From assembly GCA_018266875.1 (NCBI GenBank), contig JAFDZR010000025.1:1-64000 (forward strand): 64,000 bases of DNA. Direction: 5' to 3'. Source of the stretch: Bacteroidota bacterium (lineage in GTDB: Bacteria > Bacteroidota > Ignavibacteria > Tepidaquicellales > Tepidaquicellaceae). The notes under the pieces are model-generated. The model saw only the letters and a list, made by a program, of their open reading frames with translations, made no database searches and had not been told where the DNA came from. This document shows positions 18,568 through 28,041 of the stretch, piece after piece (the stretch's first letter is position 1; each line of letters opens with the position of its first letter). The translations under genes were made by a program, and so were the position numbers.

Positions 18568-18732
18568 AGAATCTCTTTTCAATGTCGGTATAATTTATTA
18601 TTAATTTTATTGGTCAGGAAAAGTGAATTTTATTTTTATAAGATTCACAGAAATAAAATATACCGTAAAATATACTTAAACCTCTTATATCATTTCGTTA
18701 TATTTGCATTCATTTTAAATTAATTAATCACA

Positions 18733-20406
18733 TTGTCAGACAATAAAATAATATTCTCCATGGTGGGAGTGAGCAAAACTTTCCCTCCGCAGAAACAGGT
18801 TTTGAAAAATATTTATCTTTCATTTTTTTACGGAGCGAAGATCGGAATTATCGGTCTTAACGGATCCGGCAAGTCAACTTTACTGAAAATAATAGCAGGC
18901 ATTGAAGATAAATTCGAAGGCGAAGTTCATTTTACAAAAGATTACAGCATCGGATATCTTTCACAGGATCCTGAGCTTGACGAAAGCAAAACAGTGAAGG
19001 AAATTGTTCAGGAAGGCGTTCAGGAAGTTGTTGATATACTTAAAGAGTACGAGGAAGTGAATAATAAATTCGCAGAGCCGATGGATGATGATGAGATGAA
19101 CAAACTCATCGAAAGACAGGGCGAACTTACGGAAAAAATTGAACATCTCAACGGATGGGAACTTGACGCTAAACTTGAAAGAGCTATGGATGCCCTCAGG
19201 ACTCCCGAAGGAGACGCCCCTGTAAAAAATCTTTCCGGAGGGGAACGCAGAAGAGTCGCTCTCTGCAGACTGCTTTTAAAGGAACCGGATATACTTCTGC
19301 TCGACGAGCCTACAAACCATCTCGATGCGGAATCTATAGACTGGCTTGAACAGCATCTTAAGCAATACAAAGGAACTGTAATTGCAATTACCCACGACAG
19401 GTATTTTCTTGATAATGCAGCCGGATGGATACTCGAGCTGGACAGGGGAGAAGGCATTCCGTGGGAAGGAAATTATTCATCATGGCTTGAACAGAAAACA
19501 AAGCGTCTGGAAATGGAGGAAAAGCAGGAAAGCAAAAGGAGAAAAACCCTTCAGCATGAACTGGAGTGGGTGAGAATGTCCGCAAAGGCAAGACACGCTA
19601 AATCAAAAGCACGGCTTCAGGCATATGATAAAATGCTTAACGAAGATACTAAGAAGAAAGAGGAACAGCTTGAGATATTTATTCCCAACGGTCCGAGACT
19701 TGGAAATAAGGTCATTGACTCGATCGGTGTGGCAAAATCTTTCGGCGAAAAAATCTTATATGATAATCTGAATTTCACTTTGCCGCCTGCCGGAATTGTA
19801 GGTGTCATCGGAGCCAACGGTACAGGAAAGACTACTCTCTTCAGACTTATTCTCGGCACGGAAAAACCGGATAAAGGGAAATTTGAAGTAGGGGAAACTG
19901 TGACTATAGGTTATGTCGATCAGGCGCATGCAGACATCGATCCGGAAAAAACAGTCTGGGAAGTAATTTCAGAAGGTAATGAATTCATAGAGATTGAGGG
20001 AAAACAGTTCAACTCCAGAGCTTATGTGGCGAGATTCAATTTCAACGGCGCGGATCAGGGGAAGAAAGTCAGCATGCTCTCAGGCGGCGAAAGGAACAGA
20101 CTTCATCTTGCGCTTACCCTGAAATCGGAAGCAAATGTTCTGCTGCTTGATGAACCTACAAATGACATTGATGTGAATACTCTCAGAGCTCTTGAAGAAG
20201 GTCTCGAAAACTTTGCCGGATGCGCAGTTATAATATCGCATGACCGCTGGTTCCTGGACAGAGTAGCAACTCATATACTGGCTTTTGAAGGAGATTCTAT
20301 TGTTGATTATTTCGAAGGCAGCTATTCTGAATACGAAGAGTTCAAAAAGAAGAAATTCGGATATGTGGAGCCGAAACGGGTCAGATATAAAAAACTTGTT
20401 GAGTAA
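18733..20406 (+). CDS. ettA: energy-dependent translational throttle protein EttA (ABC-F)
   Basis: A 557-residue soluble ABC-F protein with two ATPase domains. Domain 1 has Walker A GLNGSGKST (41-49), signature LSGGERRR and LLLDEPTNHLD. Domain 2 has GANGTGKTT (360-368), signature LSGGERNR and LLLDEPTNDID. Between them are the EttA-typical WILELDRGEGIPWEGNYSSW and the arm and P-site tRNA interaction segments (ELEWVRMSAKARHAKSKARL). EttA binds the ribosomal E site and gates entry into elongation according to the ATP/ADP ratio. The TTG start at 18733 is chosen because it gives the conserved N-terminus MSDNKIIFSMVGVSKTFPPQ. It is convergent with, and only 4 nt from, the minus-strand aminotransferase gene. 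Confidence 0.95.
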   Translation: MSDNKIIFSMVGVSKTFPPQKQVLKNIYLSFFYGAKIGIIGLNGSGKSTLLKIIAGIEDKFEGEVHFTKDYSIGYLSQDPELDESKTVKEIVQEGVQEVVDILKEYEEVNNKFAEPMDDDEMNKLIERQGELTEKIEHLNGWELDAKLERAMDALRTPEGDAPVKNLSGGERRRVALCRLLLKEPDILLLDEPTNHLDAESIDWLEQHLKQYKGTVIAITHDRYFLDNAAGWILELDRGEGIPWEGNYSSWLEQKTKRLEMEEKQESKRRKTLQHELEWVRMSAKARHAKSKARLQAYDKMLNEDTKKKEEQLEIFIPNGPRLGNKVIDSIGVAKSFGEKILYDNLNFTLPPAGIVGVIGANGTGKTTLFRLILGTEKPDKGKFEVGETVTIGYVDQAHADIDPEKTVWEVISEGNEFIEIEGKQFNSRAYVARFNFNGADQGKKVSMLSGGERNRLHLALTLKSEANVLLLDEPTNDIDVNTLRALEEGLENFAGCAVIISHDRWFLDRVATHILAFEGDSIVDYFEGSYSEYEEFKKKKFGYVEPKRVRYKKLVE

Positions 20407-20410
20407 AAAA

Positions 20411-21595
20411 TCAGCTGAAGGTTTTTAAAGTATCCGTCAGAGTCCTGATATCATTTTCATTGTTGAATAAATGCGCGGAAAGTCTGAGGAAACCTTCTCT
20501 AAGAGCTATGAAAATATTTTTTTCTTCAAGGAATTTCTGCACTTCCTCGTTCCTGCTGTTCACATTATGCGAGAATAAAAGAATATTTGATCTGTGAACA
20601 GGGGAGAGATCGGAAATAATTCTGAACTGAGTATTCTTCATCTGCTCTATGAACATATTCTGTAATCCAAGTATGTGTCCGAATATATTTTTCACTCCGA
20701 GCTTAAGAAACAGATCAACAGAAGAAATAAGACCAATCATTCCCAGAGTATTCGGCGTGGAATTCTCAAAAGCATTTCCGTCCTTTTTGAAATTGAGCTT
20801 GTAATCAAGAAAGTTTTTGAAATCATATTCTATGCTGGAAGTAGCAACATAAGTGGGATTTACCTCATCCCTTATTCTGTCTGAAATGTATGCAAATCCG
20901 ATTCCCGCAGGAGCCATCATCCATTTCTGTGATCCCGCCGAGAGAAAATCAATTCCCGATTCCCTTACATCGACTGGACATGCGCCGATCGACTGAATGG
21001 AATCCACCACGAAATAGCAGTTGTATTTTCTGCAGAGCTTTCCTATTTCATTCAGGTCGTTTCTGAATCCAAGAAACTCGACAGAACTTATGGTCAATAC
21101 TTTTACGCTTTCATCCGAAATAACTTTTTCAATATCCTCCGACCTGATCTTCCCGTTCTCAGAAGGAATAAGAACATTCTCAATTCCTCTTAATTTCTGC
21201 TGATTCATCCATGGATAAACTATTGCGGGAAATTCAGAATCTGCATAAGCAACTTTGTCTCCCTTGCTGAGCTTAATTCCGTTTGCAAAGATATTCAGAC
21301 CGTGTGTAGTGCTTCCCGTAATAATGATCTGATCCACCTCAGCGTTGATCAGTTCAGCGCATCTTGATTTCAGAGTGTCAGCTAATTTCATATTCATAAG
21401 ACTGAGATTTCTGTTGGTAAATGTAAATTCATCAATAAATCCGATCAGCCGTCTTCTGGTTTCAAGCGAGTACTGTGAATAATGAGCCGAGTCAAGATAG
21501 ACGCATGTATCGGTTACTGGATACAAACTCCTTGCGTCTTCAATGCTGTTGATATCTTCCAATAGGGAAACGGAATCCGCTGCTGTGTTGATCAT
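20411..21595 (-). CDS. class V aminotransferase-fold PLP enzyme
   Basis: A 394-residue fold-type I PLP enzyme of the class V / cysteine-desulfurase-like superfamily. Lys224 in SAGSQKWMMAPAGIGF is the expected Schiff-base lysine. Asp198 in FVVDSIQSIGACPVD contacts the pyridine nitrogen. ITGSTTHGLN at 92-101 binds the phosphate and GDKVAYADSEFPA follows. There is no SufS-type active-site Cys loop that I can see, so a selenocysteine-lyase/desulfurase role is less likely than an isopenicillin-N-epimerase-like or kynureninase-like activity; the substrate is unknown. Its start codon shares one base with the stop of the upstream lytic transglycosylase gene, so the two form a tight operon. Confidence 0.82.
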   Translation of the reverse strand: MINTAADSVSLLEDINSIEDARSLYPVTDTCVYLDSAHYSQYSLETRRRLIGFIDEFTFTNRNLSLMNMKLADTLKSRCAELINAEVDQIIITGSTTHGLNIFANGIKLSKGDKVAYADSEFPAIVYPWMNQQKLRGIENVLIPSENGKIRSEDIEKVISDESVKVLTISSVEFLGFRNDLNEIGKLCRKYNCYFVVDSIQSIGACPVDVRESGIDFLSAGSQKWMMAPAGIGFAYISDRIRDEVNPTYVATSSIEYDFKNFLDYKLNFKKDGNAFENSTPNTLGMIGLISSVDLFLKLGVKNIFGHILGLQNMFIEQMKNTQFRIISDLSPVHRSNILLFSHNVNSRNEEVQKFLEEKNIFIALREGFLRLSAHLFNNENDIRTLTDTLKTFS

Positions 21596-22644
21596 TATTT
21601 TTTCTTCTTTTTTGTTTTTTTATTTGTGGATTTAGGTTCTTCCAGATTGCTTGCGAACATTTTCTTATAGGATTCATAATAGAAATCAATACTGTTCACA
21701 TAATTGTACGGCTCTTTCCAGTTATCAAGAGTCCCGTAAGGAGGATGTTTCGTATCCGGCCACACAAGAGCGTGAATCGAATCTTCCTTTGACGAAAGGA
21801 AAGGATACGCTTCCTTGACATTCTCCCAGAGTTTGTAATCTTTATTGAAATAAGCTGTGATAGTCATTGCATCAATGACTCTTCCCAGACCTGCATTATA
21901 CGCGGCAAGAGCAAATTTATATTTGTCATCACCAAATTCCCTGAACTGTGATACAAGAGATGCATAATAATAAATACCGGCGATCAGATTATTCACAGGC
22001 GTTTGTGTCTCATCAAGCTTCAGAGTATTCTGCAGACCTTCGCCTGTTCTCGGCATTAACTGCATCAGGCCGAAAGCTCCTGCATGCGAGCGCGCGTTTG
22101 CATTGAAGTAAGATTCCTGTCTAACGATGGCAAGAACAATTCTCCAGTCGAGCTTATAATAATTGCATTCCCTCTTGATAATGTCTCCGAGTTCATTAAC
22201 GAGATTATCCACATTGCCGAGCTTGAATTCTCTGCTGACCATCCCGACTTTTTCACTGATACGCTCAAGGTCTTTAACGTTTATGTTTTTTGCCCGCTGT
22301 TTGAAATTCGCATTTGAAGCAAAAAGATCGAACAACGTATTCCAGTCTTTGAGAAGACCTTCCACATACATATTCCCGTTAAAAGATCTCCTGGAAATAA
22401 AATTATCAAAGTTCTCAACTTTCTCGCGTTTCTGTGCTGACGGAGATACCACTTCGTCATTGATCCCTTTATAAAGATCTGATTTGAATTTATAAGTACT
22501 GGAGTACAGCTGGGACTCTTTAAAAGAATAGAATATCAGAGCGAGAGTGAGAAAAAAAGGAAGTATCAGAAGAAAAATCCTTTTTATTCCTTTAGGCGGA
22601 TTATATGTATGTATATTATTATTGATAGGTATTCTGAAATTCAT
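21595..22644 (-). CDS. membrane-anchored lytic murein transglycosylase (SLT domain, GH23)
   Basis: A 349-residue protein with one N-terminal transmembrane helix (about 22-40: RIFLLILPFFLTLALIFYS) that places the rest in the periplasm. The SLT domain starts at about residue 160: LDWRIVLAIVRQESYFNANA with catalytic Glu177, SHAGAFGLMQLMPRTG, and the later YKFALAAYNAGLGRV. These enzymes cleave peptidoglycan glycan strands to 1,6-anhydro products. A helical region (about 70-155) precedes the domain, and a Lys-rich cytoplasmic-like tail (KSTNKKTKKKKK) ends the protein. It is the first gene of a two-gene operon with the aminotransferase and is divergent from the DUF389 gene. Confidence 0.9.
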   Translation of the reverse strand: MNFRIPINNNIHTYNPPKGIKRIFLLILPFFLTLALIFYSFKESQLYSSTYKFKSDLYKGINDEVVSPSAQKREKVENFDNFISRRSFNGNMYVEGLLKDWNTLFDLFASNANFKQRAKNINVKDLERISEKVGMVSREFKLGNVDNLVNELGDIIKRECNYYKLDWRIVLAIVRQESYFNANARSHAGAFGLMQLMPRTGEGLQNTLKLDETQTPVNNLIAGIYYYASLVSQFREFGDDKYKFALAAYNAGLGRVIDAMTITAYFNKDYKLWENVKEAYPFLSSKEDSIHALVWPDTKHPPYGTLDNWKEPYNYVNSIDFYYESYKKMFASNLEEPKSTNKKTKKKKK

Positions 22645-22770
22645 ACTTAAAACAGAACAAATTCTTTCAATAAAAGTTGAACTACTTTAATAGTCAATTT
22701 AACGAATTAATAGAAGTATAACAATTTAAGTGTTTTTACCGAATTCACGGCATAATTGAATTTTAAGATA

Positions 22771-22796
22771 AGGCATATTGGAATGATATTATGCCT
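22771..22796. promoter_or_regulatory. inverted repeat between divergent genes
   Basis: AGGCATA ... TATGCCT, 7-bp arms around 12 bases, lies in the 276-bp region between the divergently read transglycosylase and DUF389 genes. It has no T-run. It might be an operator, but the arms are short. Confidence 0.25.
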
Positions 22797-22920
22797 CGGA
22801 TCAGAATACCGTTTCAAAAATCATCATATTCAATCCTTCCTTTAAATTACAGTTTCTTAATAATATATTTATCTAAATCAGCTTTTCAGTATATCAGGAA
22901 ATTTTTTACCAAAATTGCTT

Positions 22921-24234
22921 ATGACTTTTCTTAATGAACTTTTAAATCTCAGTAAAGGCTCGGATGACAGGGAAAAAACACTTGACAGCGTAAAGAAAGA
23001 CATTTCATTTTCCGGAGCGAATCTCTGGATACTTGCCTGCGCAATACTGGTGGCATCGATCGGTCTGAATATTAATTCAACTGCAGTCGTAATCGGCGCA
23101 ATGCTCATTTCGCCTTTAATGGGTCCGATAGTCGGATCAGGATTTGCGCTCGGCATTTATGATTTTTATCTTCTCAGAAAATCTCTCAGAAATTTACTGA
23201 TAGCAACCATTGCAGGTCTTGTCGTGTCTGCAGTTTATTTTTTTATAAGTCCTTTCAAGGAAGCGCAGTCTGAAATTCTCATGAGAACATCGCCGAATAT
23301 TTACGATGTTCTGATAGCATTTTTTGGCGGTCTGGTTGGAGTGATTGCAGTTACAAGACTTGAAAAAGGGAATCCGATCCCGGGAGTAGCAATTGCAACT
23401 GCTCTCATGCCTCCGTTATGTACTGCGGGATACGGACTTGCCACGGGTAACCTTATGTTTTTCTTCGGATCTTTATTTTTATATTCTATCAACTGCGTAT
23501 TCATCTGCATAGCCACTTTTATAATTGTTAAATATCTGAAATTTCCCTCAAAGGAAATTGACGTGAATAAAAGAAAGAGGGTGAGATACGGGATCTCTGC
23601 AATAGTTCTGCTGATGCTCATCCCAAGTATATATTTCGCTTATTCATTGTATAAACAACAGCAGTTCACACAGGCGGTTAATTTATTCATACAGAATGAA
23701 TTCACTCTGAAGGATAGAACGGTTATTTATAAAAGGACAGTTTACAACAGTTCTCCAAAGAGTATTGAGCTGGCTTTTTTAACGAAATTACCTGAAAGTA
23801 AAATAGACAGCGCAAAAAAAGATCTTGAGAAATACGGACTGAATGATACGAAGCTTATAGTAATGCAGGATTCGGTTGACAACATTCAGAAACTGAAAAG
23901 CGATATTCTGAATGAAGTCAAAACCTCGGAACTCCAGGTGGACGCTAAGGATCAGAGGATTAAACAACTTGAAGAAGAGATCGCAAATAATAAATTCGAC
24001 AATGAGCAGATCCTGAAAGAAGTAAAATCCGTTTATCCGGATATTTCAGCAGTTTCACTGGCTAATCATACTTTTTATTCAGAGACTGACAGTACAGATA
24101 TGGTCTTTCCCGTAATGATCTATGAGTCAAAGACAGATCTCAAAAAAAATGACGTAATGAAACTGCAGAACTGGATGAAAGAGAGACTCAAGTCAGACAG
24201 CGTGGAAGTTTACAGAAAGAAAATTACGGAATAA
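22921..24234 (+). CDS. DUF389 integral membrane protein
   Basis: About 437 residues. The first half has six or seven transmembrane segments with the DUF389 signature: KDISFSGANLWILACAILVA, then INSTAVVIGAMLISPLMGPI, and NPIPGVAIATALMPPLCTAG. The second half (about 250-439) is a soluble, partly helical domain with KDQRIKQLEEEIANNKF and VYPDISAVSLANHTF. The function of DUF389 proteins is unknown; the TM half is sometimes discussed as transporter-like. I prefer the ATG at 22921 over the in-frame TTG at 22915. It is monocistronic by spacing, with 165 bp to the next gene. Confidence 0.85.
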   Translation: MTFLNELLNLSKGSDDREKTLDSVKKDISFSGANLWILACAILVASIGLNINSTAVVIGAMLISPLMGPIVGSGFALGIYDFYLLRKSLRNLLIATIAGLVVSAVYFFISPFKEAQSEILMRTSPNIYDVLIAFFGGLVGVIAVTRLEKGNPIPGVAIATALMPPLCTAGYGLATGNLMFFFGSLFLYSINCVFICIATFIIVKYLKFPSKEIDVNKRKRVRYGISAIVLLMLIPSIYFAYSLYKQQQFTQAVNLFIQNEFTLKDRTVIYKRTVYNSSPKSIELAFLTKLPESKIDSAKKDLEKYGLNDTKLIVMQDSVDNIQKLKSDILNEVKTSELQVDAKDQRIKQLEEEIANNKFDNEQILKEVKSVYPDISAVSLANHTFYSETDSTDMVFPVMIYESKTDLKKNDVMKLQNWMKERLKSDSVEVYRKKITE

Positions 24235-24346
24235 ATTTTCAAATATATTTTGTCAAAAAAATTCAGTGTTCATTTTTATGCTGATAGGAATTATAAATAG
24301 TCAGTTGAAGTTCATACAATTCGGACGGTATTTATGTTCGTACTGT

Positions 24347-24379
24347 TTCCGCATGACAAAAGTCATTTTTATTGCGGAA
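24347..24379 (+). promoter_or_regulatory. nested inverted repeat upstream of the Cus operon
   Basis: TTCCGCA ... TGCGGAA arms at 24347-24353 and 24373-24379 enclose TGAC-AAAA-GTCA. It lies 20 bp upstream of the first gene of the copper/silver efflux operon, a suitable place for a metal-responsive operator or a leader structure. No regulator gene is adjacent. Confidence 0.35.
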
Positions 24380-24399
24380 TGATTTATCTAGATTAAGTT

Positions 24400-24786
24400 G
24401 TGATAAAACCAATAACAAAATATTTTTCAGTTTTACTGATAATTTTTCTGGTAAACTCAAATTTCAGTTTTGCAGTTACTCAGATGATCTGCGGAATGAG
24501 CAAGGTCAAAAATGTCTGTGAATGCAGATCTGAAACCGGAAAAGATAAAATGACGCTGACGCAGAGTGAAAGCGAATGCTGCAAAATAAAAATCCGTGTC
24601 ATAACAAATTCCAACACGCTTGAGAAAAATCAGTCAAAGATTATCAATTTATATCCGGTTTACCAGTATCTTACATTACTTCCTGTTTTTGAAATAACAA
24701 AACCTAATACACACAGCTCCATAAATTCTGATTTTCCGGTTCCCATTACGGATATACCTGTATTTATCTCCTCACTGCTCATTTAA
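24400..24786 (+). CDS. small exported Cys-rich protein, first gene of Cus operon
   Basis: A 128-residue protein from a GTG start, with a signal peptide ending FSFAV (about residue 25). The mature N-terminal half has six Cys in the pattern C-G-M, C-E-C and CC (MICGMSKVKNVCECRSE, SESECCKIKI). This resembles the small HYC/CC-type periplasmic proteins that precede heavy-metal RND operons in Bacteroidota, which are thought to bind metal. The rest is polar with several Pro. The position, 74 nt before a TolC-like gene, supports a role in Cu/Ag handling; this is inference from context and Cys content. Confidence 0.68.
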   Translation: MIKPITKYFSVLLIIFLVNSNFSFAVTQMICGMSKVKNVCECRSETGKDKMTLTQSESECCKIKIRVITNSNTLEKNQSKIINLYPVYQYLTLLPVFEITKPNTHSSINSDFPVPITDIPVFISSLLI

Positions 24787-24860
24787 TATTTTCAATTAAG
24801 ACTTTTTAAGAGGCATGGCATTGCTTTGCCTGTTTTTCATTACTTTAAAAAAAGTTTTTT

Positions 24861-26123
24861 ATGAAATATTTAATGATCTTTATAATTTTTTCAGCAAACA
24901 TACTTTACGGACAGCAGCCGGATCCTGGATTCCCTGATAAAGGGCTTGAAGACATCATAAAAGCCTCTGTCGAAACAAATACCGATCTGACTCCGGTGGA
25001 ATTTGAAAAGAAGATTCTCTCTGCGAAGATAGATCAGTCGAATTTTCAGTCGTCCCCGATGCTGCAGTTCATGGTTGATTTCATACCTGTTAATTTCAGC
25101 AGCGCAGGTGAATATGTATTTATTTATTCTCAGCCGCTGAAATTATTCGGGAAACTGGATGCCGAGGAAAGACTTGCCAGGGTAAACTCATTAAAGCCGC
25201 AGATAATCAGAAATGAGCTTGAAAATAAACTGATAATGTCCGTAAAAGAAAATTATTTTATGCTTTCTGTAAGCGAAAAACTTCTTTCTTTTAATAATGA
25301 ATTCAGGGAAATACTAAACTCCATAAAGGGTTCGCTTGAGATCAGATATTCATCCGGAAAGGGAAGTCAGTATGACATTCTGAAAAGCAACAATGAATAT
25401 CAGAAGTTACTGCTTGAGGAAATTGAACTGACAAACAACAGGAAAATATTCATCAATAATCTCAGAACTCTTTCCAATCTTGATCTTCCTGATGATTTTA
25501 AAACAAAGAACGTGGAAATACTTCTGAACATTCCGGGAATGCTGCTTGACACTGCAAAGCTGATTCCCGAGCTCAAAGACAACAATACGGATTTTAAATT
25601 AGCAGGACAGATGCTGGAAGAAAACAAAGCCGGGACTGAAGTAACTGCGCTTGAGAGAAAACCTGATCTTAATCTTATGACCGGATATAAATACAAATCA
25701 GATATGAAGGCAGGCTTCCTGATGTTTTCAGTTGCCGTGGATCTGCCATTCATGCCCTGGAATGAAAAAAGAATTGATGCTGAAATAAAGGAAAACATCT
25801 TCCGTGAAAAAAAAATAAATTCAGAAGTGAGATCTCTTGAAATAAATCTTAAAAATGAGATGAAAAATTTAATTGTCAGAATAAATAATTCAACAGAAAA
25901 GATAAAATATCTGACTGACGTCCTGATTCCGCAGACTGAACAGACTTACAAATCAGCTCTGATTGCATATGAAACAAACGCGGGGCAGTTCATTGATCTT
26001 CTTGATACATTCAGGACACTAAGGGAAAATAATAAAATGCTTGTTGAAGAGGAAACAAACTATCTTGTTCTGATAAGTAAACTTGAAAATCTGATCGGGA
26101 AACAAATTTTAACAATAAACTGA
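24861..26123 (+). CDS. TolC-family outer membrane efflux protein (CusC-like)
   Basis: A 420-residue protein with signal peptide (ending LYGQ, residue 18) and no lipobox. It has the duplicated helical architecture of outer membrane efflux proteins: SGKGSQYDILKSNNEYQKLL in the first half mirrors TNAGQFIDLLDTFRTLRENN in the second, the usual repeat of the coiled-coil barrel, and FSQPLKLFGK-like YSQPLKLFGKLDAEERLA near residue 80-97. It forms the outer-membrane channel of a tripartite RND pump. It is followed after one base by the adaptor gene, in a CusC-B-(HMA)-A operon. Confidence 0.88.
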   Translation: MKYLMIFIIFSANILYGQQPDPGFPDKGLEDIIKASVETNTDLTPVEFEKKILSAKIDQSNFQSSPMLQFMVDFIPVNFSSAGEYVFIYSQPLKLFGKLDAEERLARVNSLKPQIIRNELENKLIMSVKENYFMLSVSEKLLSFNNEFREILNSIKGSLEIRYSSGKGSQYDILKSNNEYQKLLLEEIELTNNRKIFINNLRTLSNLDLPDDFKTKNVEILLNIPGMLLDTAKLIPELKDNNTDFKLAGQMLEENKAGTEVTALERKPDLNLMTGYKYKSDMKAGFLMFSVAVDLPFMPWNEKRIDAEIKENIFREKKINSEVRSLEINLKNEMKNLIVRINNSTEKIKYLTDVLIPQTEQTYKSALIAYETNAGQFIDLLDTFRTLRENNKMLVEEETNYLVLISKLENLIGKQILTIN

Positions 26124-26124
26124 C

Positions 26125-27474
26125 ATGAAAAAAATAATAATAATATTTTCAATTTCCTTAATTCTCTTAGCCGCCGGATACGGAGTGTATAAATATTTCA
26201 TTCAAAAACCCCCTGAGGTAAAAACCGAAGCAAAAGGAGAGTTGTATATCTGTCCGATGCATCCTCAGATACAGAGTGATCATCCCGGTGTATGTCCGAT
26301 CTGTAATATGGATCTGGTATTAAAAGAAAGTTCGGCAGAGGAAAATGAATTTGATTCTTTGAAACTTGCGGGCAATAATACAGGAGAAGTGGTAATATCA
26401 CCGTCACAGCAGGTGCTTGCAAATGTTCAGACCGAAAAAGTGGTTTTGAGGCAGTTCAGAAGTTCATCTGATTATAACGGTTACATAAAAGCCGCCGAAA
26501 ATAATATGAGACATATCGCCACACCGGTTTCAGGAAAGATCATTAAGATGTATGTAAATTACGAAGGTCAGCAGGTAAGCAAAGGTCAGAGAGTATTTGA
26601 TATTTATTCACCGGAAATTTATTCAACTCAGAAGGAATATCTGCTGGCACTTAAAAATTACATGAATGCAAAAAGCAGCGGCAACAGTCTCGTAATCGAG
26701 CAGGCTGAAAGTCTCATCAGATCCGGTAAAACAAGAATGAAACTGATGGAGCTTACCGATACGCAGATTGAAGAGCTTGAGAACAGCGGAGAAGTAAAGG
26801 ATTATATCTCCGTTTATTCTAAATACAGCGGAGTTGTTTCAAGAAAAATTGATAATGAAGGTCACTGGGCTATGGCAGGTGAAAACATACTTGATATCGA
26901 GGATCTGTCGACACTTTGGGTGATAGCAAATGTTCCCGAATCAGAAATAAAAAATATTACAATGGGTCAGTCCGGAAAGATCACAACTGTATCTTATCCG
27001 GATGAAGTATTTTACGCAAAGGTTAATTTCATCAGTCCGGTATTCAGCGTGGAGACAAGGACTCTTGAAGTGCGTCTTGATGTGTCAAACAGGAATTACA
27101 GATTAAAACCGGATATGTATGTAAATGTTGAACTCGGACAGGGAAAATACGAATGGACTATACTTGTTCCCAGGTATTCCGTTCTAAGAACGGGCGATAT
27201 GGATATGGTGTATTTAAGAAAAGAAAAAAATGTATTTGTTCCTGTAAAGGTTACTCTCAGCGGGGAAATGGACGGGATGTATTCAATATCTTCGGGACTT
27301 TCGGAAGGAGACGAAATAGTCACAAATGCCGGATTCCTGATCGACAGCGAGAGCAGGATACGCACCGGTTCTTCTTCAAGAGTTATGGAGGGAATGGAAA
27401 TGAATGTAAAGGAAGAACCGGGTTTAAAAAAAGGAAATGATATCTTCAAAGATCTTAAAGAACATAAACATTAA
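26125..27474 (+). CDS. cusB: RND efflux periplasmic adaptor with heavy-metal binding domain (CusB-like)
   Basis: A 449-residue membrane-fusion protein. One N-terminal TM anchor (about 4-22) is followed by an HMBD-type metal-binding domain, YICPMHPQIQSDHPGVCPIC (Cys43, His46, Cys57, Cys60, then NMDL), typical of CusB-like adaptors in this phylum. Next come a lipoyl/barrel-sandwich half (RHIATPVSGKIIKMYVNYEG, GQRVFDIYSPEIY), the helical hairpin, the second half (SKYSGVVSRKIDNEGHW), a beta-barrel (LWVIANVPESEIKNITMGQS) and a membrane-proximal domain. It links the CusA-type pump to the outer-membrane channel and probably delivers Cu(I)/Ag(I) to the pump. Confidence 0.9.
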   Translation: MKKIIIIFSISLILLAAGYGVYKYFIQKPPEVKTEAKGELYICPMHPQIQSDHPGVCPICNMDLVLKESSAEENEFDSLKLAGNNTGEVVISPSQQVLANVQTEKVVLRQFRSSSDYNGYIKAAENNMRHIATPVSGKIIKMYVNYEGQQVSKGQRVFDIYSPEIYSTQKEYLLALKNYMNAKSSGNSLVIEQAESLIRSGKTRMKLMELTDTQIEELENSGEVKDYISVYSKYSGVVSRKIDNEGHWAMAGENILDIEDLSTLWVIANVPESEIKNITMGQSGKITTVSYPDEVFYAKVNFISPVFSVETRTLEVRLDVSNRNYRLKPDMYVNVELGQGKYEWTILVPRYSVLRTGDMDMVYLRKEKNVFVPVKVTLSGEMDGMYSISSGLSEGDEIVTNAGFLIDSESRIRTGSSSRVMEGMEMNVKEEPGLKKGNDIFKDLKEHKH

Positions 27475-27514
27475 ATATAATAAAATATCTGCAGAAGCAG
27501 AGAAGGAGTAAAAA

Positions 27515-28015
27515 ATGAAATACGGTATTTTAAGAAACACATTAAAAACAATTCCGGTAATTTTTATTACAGCAGTTTTTTTATTCGGATGCGGTAAAAA
27601 TAATTCAGGAGATACGCCGGAAACCAAACAGACAAATGAAAATTCAATGATGAATTCAGAAACTGATAAAATGCAGAACAATCAGAATAATTCAATGAAT
27701 GAGCAAATGAAGAACATGCATGAATCTGAAGGCTATGAACATGTAATGATCGAACTTCCGACAATGCAGTGCGGAACGTGCAAAAAAAATATTGAAACTG
27801 CAGTCAGAAAAATTGACGGTATAGAAAGCGTCAATGTGGATAAGGATAAAAAGATCGCTCATGTGAATTTTGATAAGAACAAAACGGATCTTTCGAAAAT
27901 TGAAAATGCAATAACGGCAGCAGGTTATGACGCTGATGATAAAAAAGCCGATCCCAAAGCTTATGAAGATCTTGATGACTGCTGCAAGCTAGAAAAAGAC
28001 AGAGAGAAAAAGTAA
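27515..28015 (+). CDS. HMA-domain lipoprotein within the Cus operon
   Basis: A 166-residue lipoprotein with lipobox LFGC (Cys26). A Met/Asn-rich linker follows (NSMMNSETDKMQNNQ, MNEQMKNMHE), like metal-binding Met motifs. Residues about 75-140 form a heavy-metal-associated ferredoxin-like domain with the MxCxxC-type motif LPTMQCGTCKKNIETAV (Cys86, Cys89) and GIESVNVDKDKKIAHVNFD, GYDA. A C-terminal DDCCKLE adds two Cys. It has a strong Shine-Dalgarno sequence (GAAGGAG). Anchored in the periplasm and encoded between cusB and cusA, it probably acts as a metallochaperone like CusF but with an HMA fold (inference). Confidence 0.85.
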   Translation: MKYGILRNTLKTIPVIFITAVFLFGCGKNNSGDTPETKQTNENSMMNSETDKMQNNQNNSMNEQMKNMHESEGYEHVMIELPTMQCGTCKKNIETAVRKIDGIESVNVDKDKKIAHVNFDKNKTDLSKIENAITAAGYDADDKKADPKAYEDLDDCCKLEKDREKK

Positions 28016-28041
28016 ATATAATATAATTAACAGTATCCATT

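Noticed and set aside
24811-24831. Hairpin AGGCA ... TGCCT before the TolC-like gene as attenuator
   Set aside because: Stem of only five pairs with a long loop; could be chance.
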